From NCBI RefSeq assembly GCF_002506585.1, contig NZ_DAXW01000011.1, positions 454 through 64,453 on the forward strand: a stretch of 64,000 nucleotides of DNA, read 5' to 3'. Shown here piece by piece: positions 1 to 8,053 of this stretch. Every line of letters starts with the position of its first letter. Position 1 is the first letter of the stretch. Below the pieces are notes generated by a model. It was given only the letters and a program-made list of their open reading frames with translations, made no database searches and was not told the origin of the DNA. Both the position numbers and the translations under genes were made by a program. The DNA comes from Methanoculleus sp. UBA430 (GTDB lineage Archaea > Halobacteriota > Methanomicrobia > Methanomicrobiales > Methanoculleaceae).

Positions 1-587
1 GTGCCCCGCCAGACCATCCAGCGCCGGTCATATGTGATCGCGGGCGGAAGCGTCAGTTCGGCCACGCCGTCGGCGATGCTGATCCCGATGTCGGTTCGGC
101 CCGAGAAGAGCTTGATGAGACCCTTGATCTGCTCTATCGGGTCCTCGACCTTCTCCAGGATCGAGTAGGAGTAGGTCAGGGTCTGGCCAGCAAGCGGATG
201 GTTGAAGTCGACGACCGCGCGCTTTCCGATGACGTCGACGACGACGCCCTCGCGGCCCTCAACCTCGATCCGCGTCCCGCGCTTCGGCTTCTCCTGGAAC
301 TGCGAGGTCGGGACGGACTTCATGCCGTCCTCCTCGTGCTCCCCGAACGCCTTCTCGGGCGGGATGTCAACCTGGCCCTCGGCGCCGACTTCCTTCCCGA
401 TCAGCTCGTCCTCAAGGCCGATGATGACGTGGTGGCTCCCCAGGCGGACGGTGACAGGACCGTACTCCGCCCGCGGGTTGTAGATCCCCTCTTCCTTTGC
501 GTTCTCCTCATCCGTGGTATCGAAGATATTCTCACCGGCGCGGCCGGTGTATCTGAGCCTGATAAAATCTCCTTCCTGAAGTGCCAT
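1..587 (-). CDS. FKBP/SlyD-type peptidyl-prolyl isomerase (3' end cut)
   Basis: The protein starts MALQEGDFIRLRYTG and runs off the window edge after about 195 residues. It contains the FKBP core signatures GPVTVRLGSHHVIIGLEDEL and PPEKAFGEH, followed by VDFNHPLAGQTLTYS. This order (FKBP half, inserted IF flap, FKBP half) is that of archaeal SlyD-like FKBPs, which catalyse proline cis-trans isomerisation and act as cytosolic folding helpers. The part after about residue 150 (KVEDPIEQIKGLIKLFSG onward) matches the C-terminal domain of the longer archaeal FKBPs. The ATG at 587 is preceded by AAGGTGA. The gene is divergent from the ATPase at 721, and the two share a 133-base promoter region. Confidence 0.9.
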   Translation of the reverse strand, partial: MALQEGDFIRLRYTGRAGENIFDTTDEENAKEEGIYNPRAEYGPVTVRLGSHHVIIGLEDELIGKEVGAEGQVDIPPEKAFGEHEEDGMKSVPTSQFQEKPKRGTRIEVEGREGVVVDVIGKRAVVDFNHPLAGQTLTYSYSILEKVEDPIEQIKGLIKLFSGRTDIGISIADGVAELTLPPAITYDRRWMVWRG

Positions 588-720
588 TCCATTCACCTTG
601 AATAGCAGCTGCGTTATCGGGCCGATACGGGACGCGTACAGGCCCGCCGCATACCTGCGTCTCGTTGTCCCACTTTATTTGGATGGAATGGTATTTATCT
701 TGCGGGGGTGAGGAAGGGGA
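588..720. promoter_or_regulatory. divergent promoter region between FKBP and ATPase genes
   Basis: This short intergenic stretch must hold both promoters. A TATA-like TATTTATC lies near 691-698 for the rightward gene, and the ATG at 721 is preceded by the strong ribosome site GAGGAAGGGGA. I see no clear operator. Confidence 0.4.
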
Positions 721-2226
721 ATGGGACCGGACAGGATCATAGACGAGGGAGAGCAGCAGGCGGAGAGTGTCTCGTACGCCCCCTCTCCCCCTGGAGAGTT
801 CTGCGGCAGAGAGAAGGAGCGAGAGAGACTCTCGGCCATCCTCTCGCGGGCAACAGAGCACGGGCAGGCGGTGATGATCTCCGGCCCGCCCGGCATCGGG
901 AAGAGTTCGCTCCTGAACCTGCTCGCATACGAGGTGCAGGAGAACCCCGCCGGGGGCGAGGAGCCTGTCCTCAGGGGTGAGGTCTTCGACCTCCCGGGGA
1001 TGATCTTCTCGGTCTTCCGCGACCTGTTGAAAGACCTGCGAGGGCACGCCGCTTCCGCGAGATTCGGGGAGATCCTCGGTACCGAGGGGATGAAGGAGGC
1101 AGTCCGGTATGCCGACGACGTGCTGGAGAAGTATGCCGCCCCGGTGGAGCCGGTGGGCCTGCTCTCCAAGACCGGCGAGGAGATTATCGGCATCTTCGCC
1201 CGGTCGCCTGAGGTCGGGTACGACCGGGTGCGCCAGGCGTTCGAGGAGCTGCTCCGGGAACTCGGGGGACTGATGGCCGGGACCGGTCGGGCCGCGGCAG
1301 TCCTGCTCGACGACGTTCATCTCGCCTCGAGCCTCGACCGGCGCCTCCTCCTGGACACCGTCCGCGATCTTCCGCCCGGCATCCTCCTTGCCTTCACCTG
1401 CCGGACGGGGGATGCGGCCGGCCCGGGGAAGGAGGAGATCCAGGGTCTTGAGATCCCCGAAGTGCCGCTATCAGGGATGCAGCCCCACGAGATCCGGGAA
1501 CTGGCGGAGAGGCGGTTTGACCTCTCCATCGATGACGCAGCAGCAGCCGCCCTCCTCGAGGAGACCGGGGGCGACCCGTTCAGCCTCATGGCCTGCTTCA
1601 ACGCCCTGCGCCACCGCGGCATTACACCCTCTAAAGAAACGATCGCAGACGTGCTTGCCGGGGCAGAAGACCCGGCAGGGCTTGCCCTCGCCACGCTCCC
1701 CGGGCCAGAGGGGGCATGGGCGGAGGGGCTCTCTGTCTTAAACCCCCCGTTCCCGGTGCCGGTCATGGGCTGCATGCTCGACATCCCGGGGACGAGTGTG
1801 ACGGACCGGCTGCAGGGGAGCAGCATATTCCGGAGGCTCCCCGGCGGCGAATACGCCTTCGCGCACCCCCTCCTCCAGGAGCACTGCAGGCGCGAACTCA
1901 TCCCGGGTGCACGGGTAGCGCTCAATGCCCGTGCGGCAGACTGCTTCGAGCGTTCCATGCACCGCCTCTCCGGCAGGCTGCACGTCCTCCTCTCGCTTGC
2001 CTGCCACTACTTCCACGCGCGGGAGTACGGAAAGGCGGCGGACCTGAACCTGGAGCTGGGGCTCCGGTTCCATCACCGCGAGGATCACGACACGGCTCTG
2101 GTGATGACAGAGCGGGCGATCGTCTCTGCGGAGCATCTCGGGGACGGTGCTCTCCTTGCCGCCGCACGGAACCAGAGAGACCTTGTCCGGCAGGCGACCG
2201 CCGGCCCGGTCCGGCCCGTGCAGTGA
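721..2226 (+). CDS. AAA-type ATP-binding protein
   Basis: This 501-residue P-loop ATPase has a Walker A motif GPPGIGKSS at residues 55-63 and a Walker B-like AVLLDDVH at about 193-200. The layout, with an N-terminal GREKERERL segment just before the P-loop, is that of AAA_16/ORC-like STAND ATPases that act as signalling or regulatory switches. The C-terminal 200 residues are mostly helical and hydrophobic, with a winged-helix or TPR-like look, but I cannot name a partner or target. No DNA-binding or enzymatic effector domain is evident. The start is fixed by GAGGAAGGGGA immediately upstream. A small CYTH gene begins 43 bases downstream and may be co-transcribed. Confidence 0.75.
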   Translation: MGPDRIIDEGEQQAESVSYAPSPPGEFCGREKERERLSAILSRATEHGQAVMISGPPGIGKSSLLNLLAYEVQENPAGGEEPVLRGEVFDLPGMIFSVFRDLLKDLRGHAASARFGEILGTEGMKEAVRYADDVLEKYAAPVEPVGLLSKTGEEIIGIFARSPEVGYDRVRQAFEELLRELGGLMAGTGRAAAVLLDDVHLASSLDRRLLLDTVRDLPPGILLAFTCRTGDAAGPGKEEIQGLEIPEVPLSGMQPHEIRELAERRFDLSIDDAAAAALLEETGGDPFSLMACFNALRHRGITPSKETIADVLAGAEDPAGLALATLPGPEGAWAEGLSVLNPPFPVPVMGCMLDIPGTSVTDRLQGSSIFRRLPGGEYAFAHPLLQEHCRRELIPGARVALNARAADCFERSMHRLSGRLHVLLSLACHYFHAREYGKAADLNLELGLRFHHREDHDTALVMTERAIVSAEHLGDGALLAAARNQRDLVRQATAGPVRPVQ

Positions 2227-2269
2227 GGGTTTATCACGCTTCCAAAAGAGACGATCTGACGCGATTGTC

Positions 2270-2800
2270 ATGCTCGAAGTAGAAGCAAAGTTTGCGGTCC
2301 CTGACGTCTCCCGCATCAGGGCCCGGCTCAACCGGCAGGGAGTGCGGATGACGAGTAGGCAGCAGGAGCGCGACGTCTACTACAACGCCCCCAACCGCGA
2401 TTTCGGAGAGACCGATGAGGCGTTACGGGTCAGGTACGACGATACCGGGGTCACCGTGACCTACAAAGCCCCCAAGATCCGGGTAGGGAGCGCAAAGGCC
2501 CGCGAGGAGTTCAACCTCGCGGTGGCCTCGGGAGAAACCCTTGAAGAGATCCTCTCCCGCCTCGGTTTCCGGCGGGCCGCCACGGTCTCAAAGACGCGGG
2601 AGTTCTACGAGATGGGGGAGGTGACAGTGACGCTCGACGACGTCGAGGGTCTCGGGACGTTCATCGAGATCGAGATCCTGACCGAGGATGATACAAAGGA
2701 CGCTGCCGAACGGATAGGAGCGGTTGCAAAAGGGTTGGGTGTAGACGGTCCACCGATCTACACCTCGTATCTTGAGATGCTGTTATCTAGACAGCGATAA
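2270..2800 (+). CDS. cyaB: CYTH domain protein (class IV adenylate cyclase / thiamine triphosphatase family)
   Basis: The 176-residue protein opens with the CYTH signature ExExK (E3, E5, K7 in MLEVEAKFAV). It continues with RVRYDD, VTYKAP and the C-terminal acidic strand FIEIEILTE, all of which line the triphosphate-metal tunnel of this fold. Family members hydrolyse triphosphates (ThTP, PPPi) or cyclise ATP, and archaeal members are usually annotated CyaB. The activity cannot be read from sequence alone. The ATG at 2270 was chosen because residues upstream in the same frame look non-coding and ExExK must be N-terminal. Its last 14 bases overlap the convergent phosphoesterase gene. Confidence 0.85.
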   Translation: MLEVEAKFAVPDVSRIRARLNRQGVRMTSRQQERDVYYNAPNRDFGETDEALRVRYDDTGVTVTYKAPKIRVGSAKAREEFNLAVASGETLEEILSRLGFRRAATVSKTREFYEMGEVTVTLDDVEGLGTFIEIEILTEDDTKDAAERIGAVAKGLGVDGPPIYTSYLEMLLSRQR

Positions 2801-3428
2801 GGTCGATATGGATATCTTTTGGCTCCGTCCCAAAGTGGATGAGAGCGCCGTAGCCCTCTGATGCGGGCCCGGGGTTGACGACAGTGACGCCGTCGACCTC
2901 GGTGATCCCCCGTGCTTCGTGAATGTGAGCACAGCAGACCAGGTCGAACCGGGTCATGTGCTTTCGGATGCTCTGGCAGCCGACATGCTCCTCGCCGATG
3001 GAATCCAGGGCTCCGTAGGGCGGGGCGTGGCTGATCAGGACGTTGTGGATGTTCTTGTCCATGTGGTTGACGATCCGGGTGAGTTCACCATCAATCTCTT
3101 TCTCGGTAAGTTCAAACGGCGTGCCGAAAGGCGTCTGGTTCGAACCCCCAAGACCTGCGAGCGTTATCTTTCCGAGCGCTATCCAGGAGTTGTGCAGACA
3201 GACTGCATCTGAGCGTTCGAGCACGTCGACGATCTCACGGGGGTCACAGTTGCCGGGGATTGCAAAACACGGTACTTCGAAGTTGGAGAGTACCGAATCT
3301 ACAGGCTCAAGTGGACCAAAGTTGGTGATGTCGCCTGCAATGATGACTGCATCGTAGTCGTAGCTGAGAAAAGCGTCAAGCTTTCCGTAGTTACCGTGCA
3401 GATCTGCTAAGAGTAGCACATCCGTCAT
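2787..3428 (-). CDS. calcineurin-like metallophosphoesterase (YfcE/MJ0936 type)
   Basis: The 213-residue protein has all metal-binding blocks of the YfcE-type metallophosphoesterases: DLHGNYGKL at residue 8, GDITNFGP, the GNCD motif, SHAPPYGALD and a final CAHIHEARG. Such enzymes use two metals (often Mn or Ni) to hydrolyse phosphodiesters, and the physiological substrate is usually unknown. Length is normal for the family. Its stop codon lies inside the 3' end of the CYTH gene. It is followed upstream by the radical SAM gene on the same strand with only three bases between them, so the two probably form one transcript. Confidence 0.88.
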   Translation of the reverse strand: MTDVLLLADLHGNYGKLDAFLSYDYDAVIIAGDITNFGPLEPVDSVLSNFEVPCFAIPGNCDPREIVDVLERSDAVCLHNSWIALGKITLAGLGGSNQTPFGTPFELTEKEIDGELTRIVNHMDKNIHNVLISHAPPYGALDSIGEEHVGCQSIRKHMTRFDLVCCAHIHEARGITEVDGVTVVNPGPASEGYGALIHFGTEPKDIHIDLIAV

Positions 3429-3431
3429 GCT

Positions 3432-4541
3432 CTATAGATGAGGAGTGCGTCTAAAAAACCTTATCTCCTGATCCATCCAGGAGCCGGTTATCCTGCCGCC
3501 GAGCGCCAGTTTGCCAAGAACTTTCTGGGTTTCCGGAAGGAGCGGGCGAGGACGGCTGTTCCCGAGGGGGGTCCCGGGCAGCGGCATGAAGTAGTGGATG
3601 TGTGCCGTCCCCGCCCGGGTGACCTGGCGCACGAGGTCGAGCGTCGCGCGCTGGTCGTCGTCGCTCTCAAACGGCAGCCCCAGGATGAAATCGACGACCG
3701 GGACGAGCCCGTGCTCCCGGCAGATCTCGACGGCACGGATGACGTCCTCCACGGTATGCCCCCGGTGCAGGCGGCGGAGCACCCGGTCGCTCCCGGACTG
3801 GGCCCCGAAGTGCAGGCGGGTGTTGGCGCAGTGGTCGAGGATGAGTTCGACGGACTGCCGCGAGACGCACTCCGGGCGCACCTCGCCGGGGAAGGTGCCG
3901 AAGTAGATCCGCCCATCGAGGCTCTCGAGGAGCCGCTCCACGCGATCGAGCCGGAGGTGAACGCCGTCCGACCCGTAGGCGAACGCGTTCGGGGTGACGA
4001 ACCGGATATCCCGGTGACGTGACGCATAGCGAGCGATCTCCTCGACGGAACGGTGGCGCATGCACCGCCCGAAGAGGCGGGGGGTCTGGCAGTATCCGCA
4101 GGAGAACGGGCACCCCCGGGTGATCTCGACGAACCCCTTGAGGTCCGAGAACGGCGGATAGCCGTCGAGGAGGACGGTATGCCGGGCAGGCGTGTAGCCG
4201 GCGGCGGTGGCGACCCCGGGCGGCGGGTCCCTCCCCTCTTCGATGGCAGAGAGAAGCGCCGGGAGGGTGTACTCGCCCTCCCCGACGACGACGTAGTCGG
4301 CGTACTCCGCCACCTCCCGGTAGCAGGCGGAGGGATGAGGACCTCCCGCGATCGTTATGCAGTCGGCTCCTGCGATCTCGTCACGATAGAAGCGTTCGTT
4401 GATGGAGTTCAGGCTGTAGACGGTGACGTCGCGCTGCGGCGCATCGGTTATCTCGAAGTGGTACCCGGAGCCTTCGCACGCCGCGGATAAGACGGCGAGG
4501 GTGTTGTTCGCCTGGGGTATGGCTCGCCAGTTGACGTTCAT
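3432..4541 (-). CDS. B12-binding domain/radical SAM protein, MJ_1487-like
   Basis: The 369-residue protein has an N-terminal cobalamin-binding-like Rossmann part (AGADCITIAGGPHPSA, residues 58-72) and the radical SAM cluster motif CPFSCGYC with C144, C148 and C151. It then has SAM-barrel blocks FGAQSGSDRVLRRLHRGH and VDFILGLPFESDDD. This layout matches the archaeal family of B12-binding/radical SAM proteins of which MJ_1487 is the type. The reaction is unknown; methylation or oxidation of a substrate is possible. The cobalamin domain is short at its N-terminus and has no DxHxxG motif, so cobalamin binding is uncertain. The gene is followed by the phosphoesterase on the same strand. Confidence 0.8.
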   Translation of the reverse strand: MNVNWRAIPQANNTLAVLSAACEGSGYHFEITDAPQRDVTVYSLNSINERFYRDEIAGADCITIAGGPHPSACYREVAEYADYVVVGEGEYTLPALLSAIEEGRDPPPGVATAAGYTPARHTVLLDGYPPFSDLKGFVEITRGCPFSCGYCQTPRLFGRCMRHRSVEEIARYASRHRDIRFVTPNAFAYGSDGVHLRLDRVERLLESLDGRIYFGTFPGEVRPECVSRQSVELILDHCANTRLHFGAQSGSDRVLRRLHRGHTVEDVIRAVEICREHGLVPVVDFILGLPFESDDDQRATLDLVRQVTRAGTAHIHYFMPLPGTPLGNSRPRPLLPETQKVLGKLALGGRITGSWMDQEIRFFRRTPHL

Positions 4542-4904
4542 GGGTGTAGCGGACGACCGTCGAGCGATCGGCGTCGGCAGGAGCTGCCCCTTTCTCGATC
4601 GTTCAGCGGAAACGAGAGGGTTTTTCAGTATACCATCTCTTCAAGGATGAAGATTAATGTGACGCCGTTGGCGGTAGAGTCAACTACCCCGCCTTTGCGG
4701 AGGGGGCATTCTGCCGCAAAGAGGTGAAACGAACCAGCCTGATGGTTCCTGAGGAGATCCGGAGACACCGGGCGTCTTACGGCCCGGACCTCCCGATCTC
4801 GGGTTGCAGACTGCCCCGACAGAATTAAATCTGCCTGAAGTAAGGTTACAGCAAACCACCAACCCTGCTCTACCCATAAACCACAGAGAAACGAGGCATA
4901 ACGT
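4542..4904. other. intergenic region with promoters and a possible IS605-type hairpin
   Basis: No gene is visible in this 363-base gap. It must carry the leftward promoter for the radical SAM gene and the rightward promoter for catalase. A hairpin-plus-CATTCTGCC segment near 4681-4717 is listed separately. The catalase start at 4905 has only a weak ribosome site (GAGG, about nine bases away). Confidence 0.5.
4678..4717. repeat. possible terminal hairpin relic of an IS200/IS605-family element
   Basis: GTCAACTACCCCGC is followed by a complementary GCGGAGGGGG and then CATTCTGCC. The layout (GTCAACTACC, GC-rich hairpin, then TTCTGCC) resembles the sub-terminal hairpins of IS605-type elements, and a second hairpin followed by CTTTCTGCCC occurs at 60089-60120. 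No transposase or tnpB relic is visible next to it, so this is a tentative call. Confidence 0.3.
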
Positions 4905-6362
4905 ATGGATGATAGGAAGAAACTGACCACCGCTGCCGGCGCACCCGTGCCGGAGAACCAGAACGCCATGACCGCCGGTCCACGCGGCCCCATGCTGATG
5001 CAGGACGTCTGGTACCAGGAGAAACTCGCCCACTTCAACCGGGAGGTGATCCCGGAGCGGCGGATGCACGCCAAGGGGTCCGGGGCGTTCGGAACGTTCA
5101 CCGTCACCCACGACATCACCCGGTTCACGAAAGCGAAGATCTTCTCGGAAGTGGGCAAGAAGACCGAGGTCTTCGTGCGATTCTCGACCGTCGCCGGCGA
5201 ACGCGGTGCGGCCGACGCGGAGCGCGACATCCGCGGCTTCGCCATCAAGTTCTACACCGAGGAAGGGAACTGGGACCTGGTCGGGAACAACACGCCCGTC
5301 TTCTTCATACGCGACCCCCACAAGTTCCCGGACCTCAACCGCGCCGTCAAGCGCGACCCGAAGACGAACATGCGGTCGGCAAAGAACAACTGGGACTTCT
5401 GGACCTCCCTTCCCGAGTCGTTGCACCAGGTGACCATCACCATGAGCGACCGCGGGATCCCCCTCTCCTACCGCCACATGCACGGCTTTGGAAGCCACAC
5501 GTTCAGCATGATCAACGCGGGAGACGAGCGCGTCTGGGTCAAGTTCCACCTCCGGACCCAGCAGGGCATCAAGAACCTGACCGACGAGGAGGCCGAGGCG
5601 ATCGTCGCGAAAGACCGCGAGAGCCACCAGCGCGACCTCTTCGAGAGCATCGAGCGGGGCGACTTCCCCCGCTGGACGATGTACATCCAGGTGATGACCG
5701 AGGAGCAGGCGAAGAAGATGCCCTACAACCCCTTCGACCTCACCAAGGTCTGGTACCACGGGGAGTACCCGCTGATCGAGGTGGGCGTGCTCGAACTGAA
5801 CCGGAACCCCGAGAACTACTTCCAGGACGTGGAGCAGGCCGCGTTCAACCCCGCCGCCGTGGTGCCGGGGATCGGGATCTCGCCGGACAAGATGCTGCAG
5901 GGGCGCCTCTTTGCCTACGGCGACGCGCAGCGCTACCGCCTGGGGGTCAACCACCACCAGATCCCGGTCAACCGGCCGAGATGTTACGCGAACCCCTCTC
6001 ACCGTGACGGCCAGATGCGGGTGGACGGCAACGCCGGCTCCGCCGTCGGCTACGAGCCGAACAGTTTCGGCGAGTGGCAGGAGCAGCCCGAGTACCGGGA
6101 GCCGTATCTCGAGATATCCGGCGCCGCGGGTGCCTGGAACTTCCGCGAGGACGACGACGACTACTACACCCAGCCGGGCAAACTCTTCCGCCTGATGAGC
6201 CCGGGCGAGCAGCAGGTCCTCTTCGAGAACACCGCTCGCGCCATGGGGGATGCGCCCGACTTCATCAAGGTCCGGCACATTGGTAACTGTCTGAAGGCCG
6301 ACCCGGCCTACGGGAAGGGTGTCGCGGACGCGCTCGGCATCCCGCTCGACGGAGTGCAGTAG
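4905..6362 (+). CDS. katA: monofunctional heme catalase, small-subunit type
   Basis: This 485-residue enzyme disproportionates hydrogen peroxide. The distal histidine is H55 (RRMHAKGSGAFG), the catalytic asparagine N128 (DLVGNNTPVFF), and the proximal heme ligand tyrosine Y338 (RLFAYGDAQRYRLG). Length and the compact C-terminus, with no flavodoxin-like domain, place it among the small-subunit (clade 3) catalases. It would need heme b, and the genes that make heme b from siroheme lie immediately downstream in convergent orientation. A GGCGG/CCGCC hairpin plus T-run follows the stop codon. A second, larger catalase lies at 33752. Catalase is an oxygen-defence enzyme, notable in a strict anaerobe but known in several methanogens. 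Confidence 0.96.
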   Translation: MDDRKKLTTAAGAPVPENQNAMTAGPRGPMLMQDVWYQEKLAHFNREVIPERRMHAKGSGAFGTFTVTHDITRFTKAKIFSEVGKKTEVFVRFSTVAGERGAADAERDIRGFAIKFYTEEGNWDLVGNNTPVFFIRDPHKFPDLNRAVKRDPKTNMRSAKNNWDFWTSLPESLHQVTITMSDRGIPLSYRHMHGFGSHTFSMINAGDERVWVKFHLRTQQGIKNLTDEEAEAIVAKDRESHQRDLFESIERGDFPRWTMYIQVMTEEQAKKMPYNPFDLTKVWYHGEYPLIEVGVLELNRNPENYFQDVEQAAFNPAAVVPGIGISPDKMLQGRLFAYGDAQRYRLGVNHHQIPVNRPRCYANPSHRDGQMRVDGNAGSAVGYEPNSFGEWQEQPEYREPYLEISGAAGAWNFREDDDDYYTQPGKLFRLMSPGEQQVLFENTARAMGDAPDFIKVRHIGNCLKADPAYGKGVADALGIPLDGVQ

Positions 6363-6363
6363 C

Positions 6364-6388
6364 GGCGGAGCCGCCACCCCTCTTTTTT
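6364..6388 (+). terminator. hairpin plus T-run after katA
   Basis: A GGCGG-AG-CCGCC hairpin at 6364-6375 is followed by CACCCCTC and a six-T run at 6383-6388. It lies between the convergent katA and ahbC stop codons and probably ends katA transcripts. The T-run overlaps the ahbC stop codon. Confidence 0.55.
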
Positions 6389-7568
6389 ACTCCTCGACGA
6401 AACAGAACGGGTCGGGGGCGGCGTGGTCCCCGGCGGCGGCATACGCCCGCACCCGGCAGCCGCCGCCGCAGAGGTCCCGGTAGCCGCACCGCCCGCACTT
6501 CCCCGAGAGGTCCCGCGGTGTCGCCCGGAACCGGGAGAGGACGGGGTTCTCCGCGTCCTGCCAGATCCGGGAGAACGGCCGTTCCCGGACGTTGCCGACG
6601 CGGAACTCCGGCGACCGGGCGAACTGGCAGGGATAGACGTTCCCCCGGGGGTCGACGTTCGCCACCCGCGTACCCGCGCTGCACCCGCCGTTCAGGGACC
6701 GGACGAGCGCCTCGGCCTCGCGGACGTCGGGAGACCCGTCCCGCTCCATGGCCCGGAGGAGGTGGACGCAGTCCTGCGGGGCGTCGACGGTCAGGAACTC
6801 CATGGACCCGGGATCGATCTCCCTGGCCCTCCGGTAGAGGAGGGTGAGCGCCCCGTCTACCTCCTCCGGGCCTACCTGGAGCCGGTCGTAGACCTCGCCC
6901 CCCCGCCCGCTCGGGACAAGCCAGTAGAGGCAGAACCGGGAGGCGCCTTCGGCCGTCGCGAGGTCGATCAGGGCCGGGAGCTCTCGATAATTCTCCTCTG
7001 TCAGGGTGACCCGGAGGCCGGTCCGGATGCCAGCCTCCCGGCACCGGGCAAACCCCTCCATCGCCCGTTCGAACGCTCCCGCGGTCCCCCGGAACGCGTC
7101 GTGAGTCTCCGGGGACGCACCGTCGAGCGATATCCCGACGTAGCCGATCCCCGCGTCCCGGATCATCCGGGCGGCGCCGGGGGTGATCAGGGTGCCGTTC
7201 GTGCTGAGCGCGGTCCGGATCCCGCGCTCGCCCGCCGCACGGGCGAGTTCCGGCAGGTCCTCGCGGAGGAGGGGTTCGCCGCCGGAGAGAAGGATGAGCG
7301 GCACGCCCATCGCGGCGAAGTCATCGATGAGCGCGAGGGCCTCATCGGTCGAGAGCTCGCCCTCCGTCCCCGAGTCCGGCCCGGACCTGCCGTAACAGTG
7401 GGCGCAGGCGAGGTTGCACCGGTCGGTGAGGTTCCAGAAGACGACCGGCCGGTATTCCCGCACGAACGCGAGGTACTTCCCCGGCACTTCTGTAAGCAGC
7501 CTATCCCGGTGGCGGGCGACGCTGCTGACCGTTCCCCGCCCGTGCATGCATTGTGTAATCCTGTTCAT
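6387..7568 (-). CDS. ahbC: radical SAM 12,18-didecarboxysiroheme deacetylase (AhbC)
   Basis: The 393-residue protein has the radical SAM motif CNLACAHC (C51, C55, C58) within PVVFWNLTDRCNLACAHCYG, then LILLSGGEPLLREDLPEL and ALSTNGTLI. A C-terminal SPASM-like cluster region follows (CGRCGYRDLCGGGC). In archaea and sulfate reducers AhbC removes acetate side chains from 12,18-didecarboxysiroheme to give Fe-coproporphyrin III. The extended N-terminus before the VVFWN block fits AhbC better than AhbD. The ATG at 7568 overlaps the ahbB stop (ATGA), which fixes the start and shows translational coupling. It is the last gene of the ahb operon and converges on katA. Confidence 0.85.
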   Translation of the reverse strand: MNRITQCMHGRGTVSSVARHRDRLLTEVPGKYLAFVREYRPVVFWNLTDRCNLACAHCYGRSGPDSGTEGELSTDEALALIDDFAAMGVPLILLSGGEPLLREDLPELARAAGERGIRTALSTNGTLITPGAARMIRDAGIGYVGISLDGASPETHDAFRGTAGAFERAMEGFARCREAGIRTGLRVTLTEENYRELPALIDLATAEGASRFCLYWLVPSGRGGEVYDRLQVGPEEVDGALTLLYRRAREIDPGSMEFLTVDAPQDCVHLLRAMERDGSPDVREAEALVRSLNGGCSAGTRVANVDPRGNVYPCQFARSPEFRVGNVRERPFSRIWQDAENPVLSRFRATPRDLSGKCGRCGYRDLCGGGCRVRAYAAAGDHAAPDPFCFVEE

Positions 7569-8053
7569 TGCAGATCTCCTCCATTCTCGCCGATACGCAC
7601 GTTCGGCACCCTCTTGTACTCCTTGGTGCTGAAGAGCACGATATACTCCCGGCACCCGACCGTCCGCGCAATCTCCTCGACCGCAGAGCGCACCTCCTCC
7701 CGGCTCCTGCCGTGGTGGACGGTGTAGAGGGTATACTCCCATCTCCCCGGCACCGGCCGGCGCAGGTAGCAGTGGGAGACCCCCGGCGAGGAGGCGAGGA
7801 GGGAGAGCGCCTCCTCGTCCCACTCCACCGGCGGCCGCCATGCGACGAGGGCGTTTGCCGTGATGCCGACGAGCCGCTGGTTGATCCGGGCCCGGATCTT
7901 CCGGATAACCCCATCGTCGCGGAGGCGTTGCGCCCGGCGGAGCACCTCTGCCTCAGGTATGCCGAGCCGCCTTCCGATCCCGGCAAACGGTTCGCTGACT
8001 GCCGGGACTCCTTTCTCCAGTTCTGCAAGAAGGCGGACGTCAATCGGGTCCAC
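7565..8053 (-). CDS. ahbB: siroheme decarboxylase subunit (AhbB, Lrp/AsnC fold)
   Basis: The 162-residue protein opens with an Lrp-type winged helix (MDPIDVRLLAELEKG onward). It then has an effector-like fold with VSHCYLRR and WEYTLYTVHHGR, the conserved active-site blocks of AhbB. With AhbA it forms the siroheme decarboxylase that removes two carboxyl groups from siroheme, the first step of the alternative heme route. It starts with GTG at 8053, directly after an excellent ribosome site GGAGGTGA, and overlaps the end of the upstream ahbDA fusion by 14 bases. The partner AhbA is fused to AhbD in that upstream gene, so the heterodimer would form between this protein and the fused domain. Confidence 0.88.
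   Translation of the reverse strand: MDPIDVRLLAELEKGVPAVSEPFAGIGRRLGIPEAEVLRRAQRLRDDGVIRKIRARINQRLVGITANALVAWRPPVEWDEEALSLLASSPGVSHCYLRRPVPGRWEYTLYTVHHGRSREEVRSAVEEIARTVGCREYIVLFSTKEYKRVPNVRIGENGGDLQ

Noticed and set aside
3135..3165. tRNA-like sequence GGTTCGAACCCC
   Set aside because: It lies inside the phosphoesterase gene, and no acceptor stem, D-arm or anticodon arm fits around it.
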